Assembly (NCBI RefSeq): GCF_900129465.1 | Contig: NZ_FSRA01000002.1 | Span: 1,488,001-1,552,000 of the forward strand | Origin: Chitinophaga niabensis | Lineage (GTDB): Bacteria > Bacteroidota > Bacteroidia > Chitinophagales > Chitinophagaceae | Length of the DNA stretch: 64,000 nucleotides | Reading direction: 5' to 3' | In this document: piece by piece, positions 27,751-36,856 of the stretch | Layout: each line of letters begins with the position of its first letter | Position numbering within the stretch: position 1 is the stretch's first letter | Made by a program: the position numbers and the translations under genes | Notes under the pieces: model-generated | Databases searched by the model: none | The model's input: the letters and a program-made list of their open reading frames with translations, nothing else | What the model was told of the DNA's origin: nothing

Positions 27751-28920
27751 ATGAAAACAATAATAGGGTTATTCTGCTTGCTTGTAATACGTTTAAATGT
27801 TTCAGCACAGTTTGAAAGAGGATATCAAATTATGGGAAACGTAAAGGATTTACCAAATGGAATAAATTTCTATTTGATAGGCACTAAGGAAGATGGAGGT
27901 GCAGATACAATCGCCATTGTAAAAAGTAAAGATAATAAGTTTATTATAAAAGGAAAAATCGAGTTAGAGGCTCAAATGTATTTCGTAAAGATGGATACAT
28001 CTAGTTTGAAACTACCGGGAAATAGGCAATCTTGGGTTAGGTTATTACTTGATAATTCAAAAATAGAATTAAACGGCCGATTAGAAGATTGGCCTGAAGT
28101 TGAAGTTAAGGGTTCACTCCCTACTGATGAATATAATAGATTTGTGAAAACTATTAGAGAAGCTAGGGAAAATGCAAACAATAGGATGATGAATGCTAAT
28201 CGGGACAGCATTATAATTGCAGAGGCACAGGAGGAGTACAATAAGGAGTTTATTAAGGCATTAGAAAAGATTCCCAATTCTTTTGCAGTGCCACTGTTTA
28301 TTCTGAATAATTCTGTCCTAAAATTAGATGCACTCAATTTTGCATATAATAAACTATCTAAAAAGCAGAAGGATAGTTTCTACGGAATAAAGCTAAGAGA
28401 AAGAATAGAACTAACAACACTTAGTCAAAACATCAGAATTGGAAATGAAATGCCGGATTTTCAAATTAAAAATAGTAAAGGTATATCTCAGTCAGTAAAA
28501 CAGATTGTAGCTGGATCGAAGATCACATTGATTGATTTTTGGGCATCTTGGTGTTCGCCATGCAGAGATGATATTCCCAATTTAAAAAAAGTTTATGCGG
28601 CTTTTTCTGAGAATGGATTTAATATACTTAGCATATCAATTGATAAGAATTCTAAGGACTGGGAGAAAGCTTTGAATGAAGAAAAGATGCCTTGGATAAA
28701 TGGTTTGGAGTTAAATGGAGTGTCAAAGAAACTCTTTGGGATAACAGCAATCCCAGCGCAAATCCTAATAAATAATAAGTTTCAGATTATAGCCATGGAT
28801 TATGTTGGTGGGGGCTACATGCAAAGAACAAAGTACATTATTCAAGATAAAGGTAAAAAAGGATTGAGAGGGAATGATTTATATGAAGTGGTTGCAACGG
28901 AGTTAAAAGTAGTCAAATAG
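27751..28920 (+). CDS. TlpA-like thiol-disulfide oxidoreductase with DUF4369-like N-terminus
   Basis: 389-residue exported protein (signal peptide to about residue 19, VSAQ). The N-terminal part (about 25-125) resembles the DUF4369 beta domain that precedes thioredoxin folds in Bacteroidota. A helical linker follows, then a TlpA/AhpC-type thioredoxin domain (about 230-365) with the active site DFWASWCSPCRDD, Cys268 and Cys271, and the cis-Pro element GITAIPAQILI. It should reduce or isomerise disulfides in the periplasm. It is the first of two such proteins flanking an IS3-type orfA and faces an operon for a Cys-rich secreted protein and a MauE-like protein. Confidence 0.9.
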   Translation: MKTIIGLFCLLVIRLNVSAQFERGYQIMGNVKDLPNGINFYLIGTKEDGGADTIAIVKSKDNKFIIKGKIELEAQMYFVKMDTSSLKLPGNRQSWVRLLLDNSKIELNGRLEDWPEVEVKGSLPTDEYNRFVKTIREARENANNRMMNANRDSIIIAEAQEEYNKEFIKALEKIPNSFAVPLFILNNSVLKLDALNFAYNKLSKKQKDSFYGIKLRERIELTTLSQNIRIGNEMPDFQIKNSKGISQSVKQIVAGSKITLIDFWASWCSPCRDDIPNLKKVYAAFSENGFNILSISIDKNSKDWEKALNEEKMPWINGLELNGVSKKLFGITAIPAQILINNKFQIIAMDYVGGGYMQRTKYIIQDKGKKGLRGNDLYEVVATELKVVK

Positions 28921-28998
28921 AACTTATTGGGATATCAGTACCCATAGAAATTTGGCCAATTGAAAGAAAAGGAGTTGCTTTCATTAAACGGTCGCGAT

Positions 28999-29265
28999 AT
29001 GAGAAAATCTAAATATAAAGAGACAGAGATCATCAATGCTTTGAATGAGCATGAAAGGGGTAAATCTATAAACGATATTTGTTGCGAGCTTGGTATTAGT
29101 AATGCAACTTTTTATTATTGGCGTCGACGTTATGAAGATCGGAGATTGAATCAGCTTAAGCGGATCAGGCAACTAGAGAACGAAAATTGTCGATTAAAAA
29201 GGATATATGCTAACTTGAGTCTGAAACATGCATTGTTAAAGGATTTGGTTTCAGAAAATATTTAA
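28999..29265 (+). mobile_element. Solitary IS3-family transposase orfA (no orfB)
   Basis: About 88 residues from the ATG at 28999 (MRKSKYKETEI). The product has the IS3/IS911 OrfA plan: an HTH (KSINDICCELGISNATFYYWRRRYED) followed by a leucine-zipper coiled coil (LNQLKRIRQLENENCRLKRIYANLSLKHALLKDLV). OrfA alone is inactive in transposition because the DDE catalytic domain is in OrfB. Downstream sequence to 29458 shows no orfB fragment, and I see no terminal inverted repeats. It is therefore either the remnant of a lost element or a domesticated DNA-binding protein within locus A. Confidence 0.8.
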
Positions 29266-29458
29266 GGTCCATTATTGATAGAAACACATCATTCTTAGTC
29301 TTCATCTTGTTGTTAACAATTTTAACCTTGTGGAGCGATAAGGCAATACGAGTCAAAAATTATAGGTTAATGATTGTGTTCATGAGAACGATAAGAAGAA
29401 AAACACTTAGAATTAAATATTAATAGTATATGAATATGTATATAAAGAGTATTATACG

Positions 29459-30763
29459 ATGACAAGGATTACTCAGCGACTGATTAGCAGAGTTAGGGAC
29501 TTTACCTTAGTTGTACTATTGTTTAACATTTCAGCACGGATTTTTGCTCAAACCTGTAATGACCATATTAATGCTGATACTGCCTATAAGGAACTGGAGG
29601 AAAAGTTTCTTTATGAATTTCTCAAACCTAAGGATAGGATTTTTTCCTATATGTCAAAGAGTGATTCTATAATAGCAGAAGTTTCTATACGAGAAAAACT
29701 TTATAGTGATTACAGAGAGAAAGGTCTAAATCTATGGACGAAGTTTCCTCATGACATAAGAAGGTATGAATGGTTTAAGAAAACTTTGCTACACAATAGA
29801 TGGGGAAATCGCTATTGGAAAAGCATAGAGAAAGGGGCTAGAAGCTTGGTAGAAGAAGCTGGTCAAGAAGGAGGATATTCTACACCGATCAGTTGGAATG
29901 AATTAAGACATTGGGAAAATGTATATCCACATATGCTTTCTGAATATAAGATGTATTGTGAGCGTTCAGGAAAAATGATAGAATATAACCAGGTTCTGGT
30001 TTCTATATTAGATTCTTTTCTAAAACTTTCATTAAATTCTGAGTATAGATATCACAAAAAATTGAATTTGCCGGAATTAAAGCGATTATTTCTTCCTCTG
30101 GGTGAGAAAATCCTAGGTTATGACGTAAAAAGGTATCCTAATCTAATGCCGTTGTATTTAGATTTGCAGAACGTTATGGATGCAGGTTTTATATCTAATT
30201 ATAGGGCATATGGGCTAAATGAAGTTGATATGGACAATTTTTTCGTTTCTCTTCAAACTAATTCTTCTCCTAATGTTAGAGAATGGGCAGAACGAAGGAA
30301 TAACATATTTTTACTAATGAATAATCGCGATTCTTTTCAGCTTAAGTCCGCTTCGATTGGTGGCCAAGAGGTTGATTTTGGAAAGATGCGTGGTAATGTT
30401 GTTCTTGTTGATTTTTGGGCAACATGGTGTTCGAGTTGTATAGAACGCATGCCAGAAATCAAGCGGATGTATGACAAATACAAGGAGGGGAAATTTATCG
30501 TAATATCGGCTTGTTTAAATGATGAAAGAGATTTAACACAGGTGAAGAACATTAAAAGCAAGATTGGTGCTGACTGGCTAACTCTCGCAATTGGAAAAGT
30601 TTCTCAGAAAGAATCATTAGGGTCAGTCATATGGGAAAAGTACAAATTTTTTGGCGTTCCTCAATTACTACTTTTTAATAAGAAAGGAAAACTGGTAATG
30701 ATAAACGATTTATTGAGATCTGGTAATTTTGAACCAATTTTAAAGAAACTTCTTGAGGAATAA
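29459..30763 (+). CDS. TlpA-like thiol-disulfide oxidoreductase
   Basis: 434-residue exported protein with a signal peptide to about residue 30 (ISARIFAQ). About 280 residues of mostly helical sequence with many Trp/Tyr/Arg (WTKFPHDIRRYEWFKKTLLHNRWGNRYW) precede a C-terminal thioredoxin domain (about 300-430). The active site is LVDFWATWCSSCIERMP, Cys324 and Cys327, with cis-Pro in FFGVPQLLLF. The helical N-terminal region is not a named domain to me. The second TlpA-like protein of locus A, it converges on the Cys-rich secreted protein gene, a likely redox client. Confidence 0.88.
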   Translation: MTRITQRLISRVRDFTLVVLLFNISARIFAQTCNDHINADTAYKELEEKFLYEFLKPKDRIFSYMSKSDSIIAEVSIREKLYSDYREKGLNLWTKFPHDIRRYEWFKKTLLHNRWGNRYWKSIEKGARSLVEEAGQEGGYSTPISWNELRHWENVYPHMLSEYKMYCERSGKMIEYNQVLVSILDSFLKLSLNSEYRYHKKLNLPELKRLFLPLGEKILGYDVKRYPNLMPLYLDLQNVMDAGFISNYRAYGLNEVDMDNFFVSLQTNSSPNVREWAERRNNIFLLMNNRDSFQLKSASIGGQEVDFGKMRGNVVLVDFWATWCSSCIERMPEIKRMYDKYKEGKFIVISACLNDERDLTQVKNIKSKIGADWLTLAIGKVSQKESLGSVIWEKYKFFGVPQLLLFNKKGKLVMINDLLRSGNFEPILKKLLEE

Positions 30764-30875
30764 ATTGATAGGCTTTCTTATTATAAGTTATTTTTTTGTA
30801 ACGTAAAATTTGTGGAGAGGTATATCGAGTTATGTATGCTTGTAACGTATATATTATTGGACTATCGAGGTTTTT

Positions 30876-30922
30876 AAAGGTCAAGGGTATTAAAGTTATA
30901 CTTTTTAATCCCCTGACCTTTT
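30876..30922. terminator. Bidirectional terminator between convergent genes of locus A
   Basis: Imperfect long stem AAAGGTCA-GGG-TATTAAAG / CTTTTTAAT-CCC-TGACCTTTT with A/T runs on both flanks. It lies between the TlpA-like gene (plus) and the Cys-rich protein gene (minus). The AAAGGTCA arm resembles that of the terminator at 26987. Confidence 0.7.
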
Positions 30923-30941
30923 AATTTTGATAGATTTTAAC

Positions 30942-31379
30942 TTAGTTCCTACATCTAATGCTTGAAATTGCATATTCGTTTGCAGGAGCACTGTTTAATG
31001 GAAATTGTGGTTGAACTGCATTTGGAGCTACGCAAGGGCTCAGGTCTTCTGTTACAAACACACAGCAAACTTTTCCATCACCAGGGCAAAGAGTACCAAA
31101 TTCTTCTGGATCGATTAAAAATGCTTCATCAACACCTCCAAAGATGTGAGTTCCTGCTGGAGCAGCAGCTTGTGCAGCGGCACAATTATCCCCTGCTGCG
31201 AAGGAGCTGGGAGATGTAGCAGTGCAAAGAGTTTTGTATTGCAATGTAGCAGTTGGAATATAGCAATTGGGTAGAACTGCTCTTTTCTTAGACTCGAATG
31301 CACCTGCCTGAGCAGCAATTGTTAAACTTACTGCTAAAATAGCGATAATGGACGCAAAACCAATTTTTAAACGTTTCAT
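30942..31379 (-). CDS. Small secreted Cys-rich protein (DUF6520-like)
   Basis: 145 residues with a signal peptide (residues 1 to about 26, ending AAQAGAF). The mature part is rich in Ala, Pro and Cys, with cysteines at 39, 52, 66, 98, 105, 106, 116 and 143, including an adjacent pair in DGKVCCVFVTED. This fits the small exported DUF6520-like proteins of Bacteroidota. The even Cys number suggests disulfides. The promoter-proximal genes of the operon, a MauE-like protein and a membrane-anchored protein, lie upstream, and TlpA-like oxidoreductases face it. It is the likely substrate or product of the locus A redox machinery. A similar CC motif occurs in the locus B protein at 43098. Confidence 0.8.
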   Translation of the reverse strand: MKRLKIGFASIIAILAVSLTIAAQAGAFESKKRAVLPNCYIPTATLQYKTLCTATSPSSFAAGDNCAAAQAAAPAGTHIFGGVDEAFLIDPEEFGTLCPGDGKVCCVFVTEDLSPCVAPNAVQPQFPLNSAPANEYAISSIRCRN

Positions 31380-31483
31380 AATTTTTAATTTTTAAGTTAT
31401 AGAATAGTTAATCCATTTAAGGGCTGGATTTCCCTTTTGCAGCGCTGCAATTTTTTCTGAAATATGGAGATAATTTTTTTTGT

Positions 31484-32569
31484 TTAGAAATGATAGGTAA
31501 TAATCTTTTTATCTAATAATACCGTTAAAGTATCATTTTTTAATAATGCGGACTTTAGGCTTCCATTTCTACCATCGGATATATAAAAGCTACCAGCATA
31601 AACTCCATTCACTATGTTATACGAATCGACAACTATTTTTTGCATAAAGTCTCTAAAGCTTTCATTGTCAGAACGTAATCCAGAAACAATGTAGATATAT
31701 TGATCGTCGGTAAAAAGACTTTCATTTACAGTTATTCTTGCTTCAGAAGGGACCATCTTTGTTTTCCCATCTTTTGATATTTCTTTTGTTAGCTTAACTT
31801 CATTCGTTGACACGGTATCAATCGTATTCGCATTATATAGGAGATTTAGATTACTATCTAAGCAATAGAATTTATTCTTTAGGTACTCAACATATAATAT
31901 ACATCCTGTCTTCTTATGGTATTCCAGCATGCCATCTGAAGAAAGCCAGTCTGAATTATTTTGACTAGTCGCAATTTCGACTTCCTTAATAAGTTCTCCA
32001 GTTTCAACGTTAAGTTTTTGGAGCATTTGTTTTTTCATTGATGGATTAATCGTTTTGATAATGCAGGATCCTGGCGATATTTGGACTGATTTTGTAAATA
32101 TTAAGCTTTTCAATTTAACCATTGTCAATTTTTGTCCGGGGAACTTTCCGTAGATGACACTTTTCATATTGTTAATATGCATATACAACCAAGGAGAGTC
32201 AATCTTTATGGAAAATGGAACCATTTTTTCCGCAGGTATTTCTAGGTTGACCATTAAAGTGTCTTTTGGATCTAATTTTTTATTAAGCATTAATATGGCA
32301 TTGGGATTTTCGCCAATTAGGTAAATGGTATTGTCGGAAACCCCACTAATTTTGGTAAATGAATTATCAAATGTAGCAGTCTTAATTATTTGCAGGTCCT
32401 TTGATATGAAATTCCTTAAGAAGCCGTTTTTCTTGGAGTTGGGCATTGAAGTAGAGGCCACCAATATTCCTAAGATAGAAATGTCTATTACAAGGATCAA
32501 AATGATTCTATATGCTATTTTGTTTCGCATTTTTTTGTGCTTTATTATATTCTTTTCAGCATGTATCAT
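31484..32569 (-). CDS. Membrane-anchored protein of unknown function (beta-propeller-like)
   Basis: 361 residues. The start at 32569 overlaps the upstream stop codon by one base (TAATG), which favours translational coupling; M14 (32530) is an alternative. One N-terminal membrane helix (about 18-40, IAYRIILILVIDISILGILVAS) is followed by an extracytoplasmic beta-rich region with repeated strand-turn units (GVSDNTIYLIGENPNAILMLNKK; DDQYIYIVSGLRSD). This suggests a small propeller-like fold. No catalytic motif seen. It sits between the MauE-like and the Cys-rich secreted protein genes and may scaffold or sense the secreted product. Confidence 0.7.
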   Translation of the reverse strand: MIHAEKNIIKHKKMRNKIAYRIILILVIDISILGILVASTSMPNSKKNGFLRNFISKDLQIIKTATFDNSFTKISGVSDNTIYLIGENPNAILMLNKKLDPKDTLMVNLEIPAEKMVPFSIKIDSPWLYMHINNMKSVIYGKFPGQKLTMVKLKSLIFTKSVQISPGSCIIKTINPSMKKQMLQKLNVETGELIKEVEIATSQNNSDWLSSDGMLEYHKKTGCILYVEYLKNKFYCLDSNLNLLYNANTIDTVSTNEVKLTKEISKDGKTKMVPSEARITVNESLFTDDQYIYIVSGLRSDNESFRDFMQKIVVDSYNIVNGVYAGSFYISDGRNGSLKSALLKNDTLTVLLDKKIITYHF

Positions 32570-33030
32570 TAAAGCTGGACTTTTGTCTCCAATATCCTTT
32601 CCTTTCGTAATAGGGCAGTTTGATAAATTTCTGAGAGAATAATTCCTATTAATGACAAAATGGTAAATCCACTATTGAAAATAAGGTGATCACCCCATGA
32701 TAATTTAGCAAGTACTCCTCCGCAACTGCAAGGTAAATCATATGCATAGTTTAACATAAGCCATATATAGCCGGTGAATAGAAACATCAAACCAAAGGAT
32801 AGATAAAGGCCTAACTTTCGTGTTTTTTTAAAAACTAATAGACTCGCTAGAATTATTTCTCCAACGGGAAGTGCAATGGCAATAAACCCAGCCAAGGATT
32901 GGATAAATGGAGATCTTCCAAGTTGAGTTTTGAAAGTTGAATAATCCATCATTTTATTTAAACCGGTGTATATCCATAGCACAATAAGGAGTGCCGCAAT
33001 TAGTTCAATGATAATTTTCGATATTTTCAT
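32569..33030 (-). CDS. MauE/DoxX-type redox-associated membrane protein, locus A
   Basis: 153 residues with four membrane helices and the conserved loop motif DLPCSCGGVLAKLSWGDHLIFN, with Cys101 and Cys103. MauE is known from methylamine dehydrogenase maturation, where it helps form disulfides; DsbB-like electron transfer is inferred for relatives. Here there is no methylamine dehydrogenase, and the neighbours are a Cys-rich secreted protein and two TlpA-like proteins. First gene of a three-gene minus-strand operon. The locus B homologue at 43475 has the same two cysteines at the same residue numbers. Confidence 0.88.
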   Translation of the reverse strand: MKISKIIIELIAALLIVLWIYTGLNKMMDYSTFKTQLGRSPFIQSLAGFIAIALPVGEIILASLLVFKKTRKLGLYLSFGLMFLFTGYIWLMLNYAYDLPCSCGGVLAKLSWGDHLIFNSGFTILSLIGIILSEIYQTALLRKERILETKVQL

Positions 33031-33292
33031 TGCAAACCACAGTTATGGGTTAAAGATTAATTTTACAATCAGAATAAGGGAAATCTCGGTGCGTAGTGGA
33101 ATGATAGCATTTGTAGATAAATTGCGTATTGATATTAAGAAATGGTTACTTGATCTGTGTTATGGAATAGTTTAATTAATCTGTGATGCCTTACATTGTT
33201 CTTTAAGCTATAAAAGCATAAGGCCCTCGCATACATCAAATATCCCTCAACTCTCTCAATACCATGTAATCATTTCCGACAAAAAATAATGA

Positions 33293-34282
33293 TCAATTCC
33301 GGTAAGCTAAGCTAGACTTATAAGCAGCCGGCGTAACCCCAAACTTCTTCTTAAAAGCCCTGATAAAATTCGTAGTCTCCGGATACCCTACCTTCTCAGC
33401 CACCTGGTTCACATCCTCTCCCTCCTCCAGCAGTAACTTCGCAAGCTCCATCTTACTCCCAATCACAAAATTGTGGATAGTACTATGAAACATCGTCTTA
33501 AAATTCATTTTCAGATTGGTATCAGCCATTCCAAACTTTTTACCAAGGCCGGAGATCGTGATCTTCTGCCCCAGGTTATTAATAATATAAGCTTTTACTT
33601 CTACCAGTGCCCGCTTATCCTTGCCACTCAGTTGGAATCCATTGATCTTTTTACCAGCTAATCCTTCCATGATATGTATGAGCAGCTGATTCGCGCTATA
33701 GATGATGTGCATGCGGCCGGCAGCTCCAGGGTCCTTGCAGCTGAGAATAGCCCGGATCCGCAGTAAAGCTTTTAAGGGCGTAACTGTACTATAAGTTTGC
33801 GCACATTCATAATTACCCGCTTCATTCAGGAAGGGATCATTTACAACATTGGGATAAGAACTCTTTAACTCTGTGAGGTACTCCCTGCCAACATTTAATT
33901 GGAACAGATGATATTCTCCCGGTGTCAATGCTTTCCCTGAGAGTAGTAGGGGCATAGAGACGAGTTTACATTCCCCTTCGAAGAGGCAAGGCTCTTTCAG
34001 CTGCTGATTGATGGTGCCTTTCAATCCAAAGAGGAACGGTATATATGCTGCATTCCCATCTAGTACCCGGAATTTTAGTTCCTCCTTAAGGTGCAGCACA
34101 TGATAAAGCACAGTAAAATGATCAAACGTTACCTGTTGTGTAAGAATAACTCCAAAATCTCCTTTTATAGTAGTCGCCGTAGCAACTGGTATCTCATATT
34201 CTTTCATGGACGGTATTACCCCTGGAAGAATAGAAACATTCAGTAGTTCCGGATTTTCAATTAACATGTTCATGGGCAGCAC
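33293..34282 (-). CDS. AraC-family transcriptional regulator
   Basis: 329 residues with a C-terminal double-HTH AraC domain (about 230-325: KITISGLGKKFGMADTNLKMNFKTMF and VAEKVGYPETTNFIRAFKKKFGVTPAAYK). The N-terminal sensor (about 30-170) has the PCLFEGECKLVSMPLLLSGKALTPGEYHLFQLNV stretch, which parallels the two HTH-less proteins at 43882 and 44688. Three nearby ATGs leave the exact start open. It is the first gene of locus B on its left side and the same strand as FecR and FecI, but separated by 470 bp. Confidence 0.9.
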   Translation of the reverse strand: MLPMNMLIENPELLNVSILPGVIPSMKEYEIPVATATTIKGDFGVILTQQVTFDHFTVLYHVLHLKEELKFRVLDGNAAYIPFLFGLKGTINQQLKEPCLFEGECKLVSMPLLLSGKALTPGEYHLFQLNVGREYLTELKSSYPNVVNDPFLNEAGNYECAQTYSTVTPLKALLRIRAILSCKDPGAAGRMHIIYSANQLLIHIMEGLAGKKINGFQLSGKDKRALVEVKAYIINNLGQKITISGLGKKFGMADTNLKMNFKTMFHSTIHNFVIGSKMELAKLLLEEGEDVNQVAEKVGYPETTNFIRAFKKKFGVTPAAYKSSLAYRN

Positions 34283-34753
34283 AAGGTTAAAGTATGAACA
34301 ATGGGGTTACGTAATCTTTCGGGTAAGTAAAGGATTATGGATATCTTGTAATCGCTGTATCCATGGAATAGTGCTCTCCTTCCTGCATATGAGATAGGAT
34401 CTGCTGGCTCAGATAGAATAACATGGGATATTCAATTTGATGTTAAATGGTCAATGCTGGTTATGGGTTGCCACCTCCAAGGGAAAGGAGGGAATGTGTC
34501 TTAAGCTATGCCTTTAATAATTAATACCAGTCAATGATTTACAACTAATGGAATAACATGTAAAAATTGCATAATGTGGTAATTAGACTTTCCTTTTACT
34601 AATTAGGTTTTTTAAACAATAAGGGTAAGGGTAGTTCTTGTCTTAAAGCTGTGTCAAGTGCAAAATGCGAAGATAGCCATGAAATGCGGCCGCAGTGGCG
34701 GGTTTAAATTGTTAAATTCCGGTAAAAGGGGGGTATGATCTTAATATAATTAC
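34283..34753. other. Intergenic region between the FecR gene end and the AraC regulator start
   Basis: 471 bp with no ORF. It contains a short CCTCC/GGAGG stem at 34474-34491 and should hold the AraC-gene promoter. No clear -33/-7 pair found. Confidence 0.4.
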
Positions 34754-35881
34754 CTAATCCATCTTTCGGGCAGGCACTTCTTTAGGTATATGCATATTCT
34801 CAGTTTCCACATTCTGTCTTTGCTTCACCTCAATCCTCTCCCCCTCCATCGTACACTCAATCCCCTGCCTCAGCAACCCCTCAAAAAACTCCCTGAGATC
34901 ATTCTTATCAAATTGCCCGGTGAACAATTTTCCCTTAGGAGGATGATATTGGAATGCGACCTTCTTCCCCGTCCACCTGGCTAATACTTTAAACACTTCC
35001 TCCAATGTTTCCTCCTTATAGATATAAACCCCCCGTTTCCAGCTAAGCATTGCTGAGGTATCAACAGTGGCTGTATCTATCCCATTCTTCGTAAAGGTTC
35101 CCATAACCCCGGGGTTTAAAACAAGCGATTTTTCTCCTGTTTGCAATCTTACCTTTCCTTCTACCAATGCAACCTGGGCATTTGCTTTACCGTAATTTTT
35201 CACATTGAACTCAGTACCAAGTACCAGCACGGTATCTTTCTGCACGATAACTGCAAACGGATGATGGGCATCTTTGGATACTTTAAAGTAAGCTTCCCCG
35301 GAAACGCTAACATGCCTGTGTTTATCATCATGGAAAGACAGGGGGAAGCGGAGGCAACTGGCAGAGTTGATGGTTATCTCTGTACTTTCTGAGAGGGTGA
35401 TCTTTAGATCTTTGCCTTCCGGTACATAGAGCGTAGCTAGTTCGCCACTGGAGCTTTCAATCGGTAGATCATGTTTGCGGAGGTCCAGGGGGATGGAATC
35501 TCCAAGATAACTGAGATCAATCACTTTCCCGTTATCAAGGATGAGTTGAATATGACTGCTGCTGGATAAGTAAACTTCTTGCGGAATAGGGCTCCATCTA
35601 AATAATAAATACAAAAATGGAATGATAACAGCCGCTACCAGCATCATTCGTTTGTATCTGAAAACAAAACGTTTTTTAGAAACTACAGGTGGTGCCATTT
35701 TCTGCTCCGCCCATTCCTGGATCTCTTTATCCGCAAAAGCAGCATGCTTTTCTTCCCAGAGTTTATAAACCTCCGGAAATTCTGCTTTGGCTGCATCAAG
35801 TGCGGCTTGATCGGCAGGGGAAATGATCCCCGCAAGCTCCTCGGCAATGAGCTGGTCATAATGGGCTAATGGTACACGCAT
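34754..35881 (-). CDS. FecR-family anti-sigma factor, locus B
   Basis: Inner-membrane anti-sigma regulator that relays the signal of an STN-bearing receptor to the ECF sigma factor. 375 residues: cytoplasmic N-terminus, membrane helix about 78-97, FecR domain about 120-230 (SESTEITINSASCLRFP; VSGEAYFKVSKDAHHPFAVIV; VLGTEFNVKNYGKANAQVALVEGKV), and a C-terminal DUF4974/STN-like domain about 295-360 (EEVFKVLARWTGKKVAFQYHPPKGKLFTG). It lies 52 bp downstream of the FecI-like gene and is divergent from the locus B SusC: the standard Bacteroidota surface-signalling trio. Confidence 0.94.
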   Translation of the reverse strand: MRVPLAHYDQLIAEELAGIISPADQAALDAAKAEFPEVYKLWEEKHAAFADKEIQEWAEQKMAPPVVSKKRFVFRYKRMMLVAAVIIPFLYLLFRWSPIPQEVYLSSSSHIQLILDNGKVIDLSYLGDSIPLDLRKHDLPIESSSGELATLYVPEGKDLKITLSESTEITINSASCLRFPLSFHDDKHRHVSVSGEAYFKVSKDAHHPFAVIVQKDTVLVLGTEFNVKNYGKANAQVALVEGKVRLQTGEKSLVLNPGVMGTFTKNGIDTATVDTSAMLSWKRGVYIYKEETLEEVFKVLARWTGKKVAFQYHPPKGKLFTGQFDKNDLREFFEGLLRQGIECTMEGERIEVKQRQNVETENMHIPKEVPARKMD

Positions 35882-35933
35882 ACAAACCTATAGTTGCAAT
35901 AATCGGGGATTGGTGACAGGAAAGGGGAATGAT

Positions 35934-36491
35934 TTATTCATCCCCCTTTAAATACCTGCGCACCTGCTGTGCTGTACGGCTGATTTTTTTCTTTACGGCG
36001 TCAAGTGAAATGTTCATCGCCAGGGCGATCTTTTTTTGCGGTACCCTGTATACAAAGAACAATACGAATGCTTTTCTGTTGGAAGGAGCGGAGATCCGGG
36101 CAAGAGCACGGTAAAGTTTATAACGCAGTTCTTTCTCATCCAGCGTTGTTGGATCGAAGCCATGTGCTTGGTCTATATCTATATCCTCTTTGTAATTGAT
36201 AGCCTGCTTATACAACTTGAGGCCTCTTTCCACGTAGGCACAATGTTTTTTGATAGCCTGGAACAGGTAGTACTTCAATGATACGTCGATCTGGACCTTT
36301 CTGCGCCTGTCCCAGAGAGAAACAAATATATCATTGACGGCTTCTTCAGCGAGTTGCCTGTCACGAAGCCTGTAGTAGGCTTCCTTTTTTAGAAATGTAC
36401 AGTACCTGTTGAATAGTTCCGTTAAGGCTAATTCATTTCCTGCTATTATTTCCTGTAACAGCGTTAGGTCGTCTAGTTTTGATATATCCAT
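35934..36491 (-). CDS. FecI-like ECF sigma factor, locus B
   Basis: 185-residue sigma factor. Region 2 includes NELALTELFNRYCTFLKKEAYYRLRDRQLAEEAVNDIFVSLW and YYLFQAIKKHC; region 4 includes RVPQKKIALAMNISLDAVKKKISRTAQQVRRYL. It is the partner of the FecR gene 52 bp downstream and probably activates the divergent SusC-SusD operon when the substrate is bound. Start at 36491 (MDISKLDDLTLLQ) fits the family well. Confidence 0.94.
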   Translation of the reverse strand: MDISKLDDLTLLQEIIAGNELALTELFNRYCTFLKKEAYYRLRDRQLAEEAVNDIFVSLWDRRRKVQIDVSLKYYLFQAIKKHCAYVERGLKLYKQAINYKEDIDIDQAHGFDPTTLDEKELRYKLYRALARISAPSNRKAFVLFFVYRVPQKKIALAMNISLDAVKKKISRTAQQVRRYLKGDE

Positions 36492-36856
36492 AAAAATGAG
36501 TTGCGTAGATTGTTTGGTGGTGAAGAAAAGACATAGCGAAATTGCAGAAAATAAACGAAGGGGGTTGAAAGATTTAAGTTAATTACAAGTTAAGGTAAAG
36601 GCAGTTTATGACAATACGTTATGAGGATTCCTTATGAGATTATTTTTATCTATTAAAACAAATTTATTTTGAATAAGCAGTCACCATTCAACAAAATATG
36701 CAACTACTTAAATAGACTGTGAATATAAAAGCTTCTCTAATTAGCCTAAACACAAACCAATTGGAGTACAAACAAGTTAGTGATCTTGTTTACAAAGAAT
36801 TTTATTGTACTCCTAAAACCAGCCATCAAAGCGGTTCGTATTTAAACTACCGGACT
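36492..36856. other. Divergent promoter region of locus B
   Basis: 365 bp, AT-rich, between the FecI-like gene and SusC. An in-frame GTG frame from 36719 runs into SusC but encodes an unlikely leader. ECF-dependent promoters should lie here; I cannot define their motif. Confidence 0.45.

Noticed and set aside
30942..33030. Methylamine utilisation cluster because of MauE
   Set aside because: No methylamine dehydrogenase subunits or other mau genes; MauE-like proteins here are a general redox-associated family.
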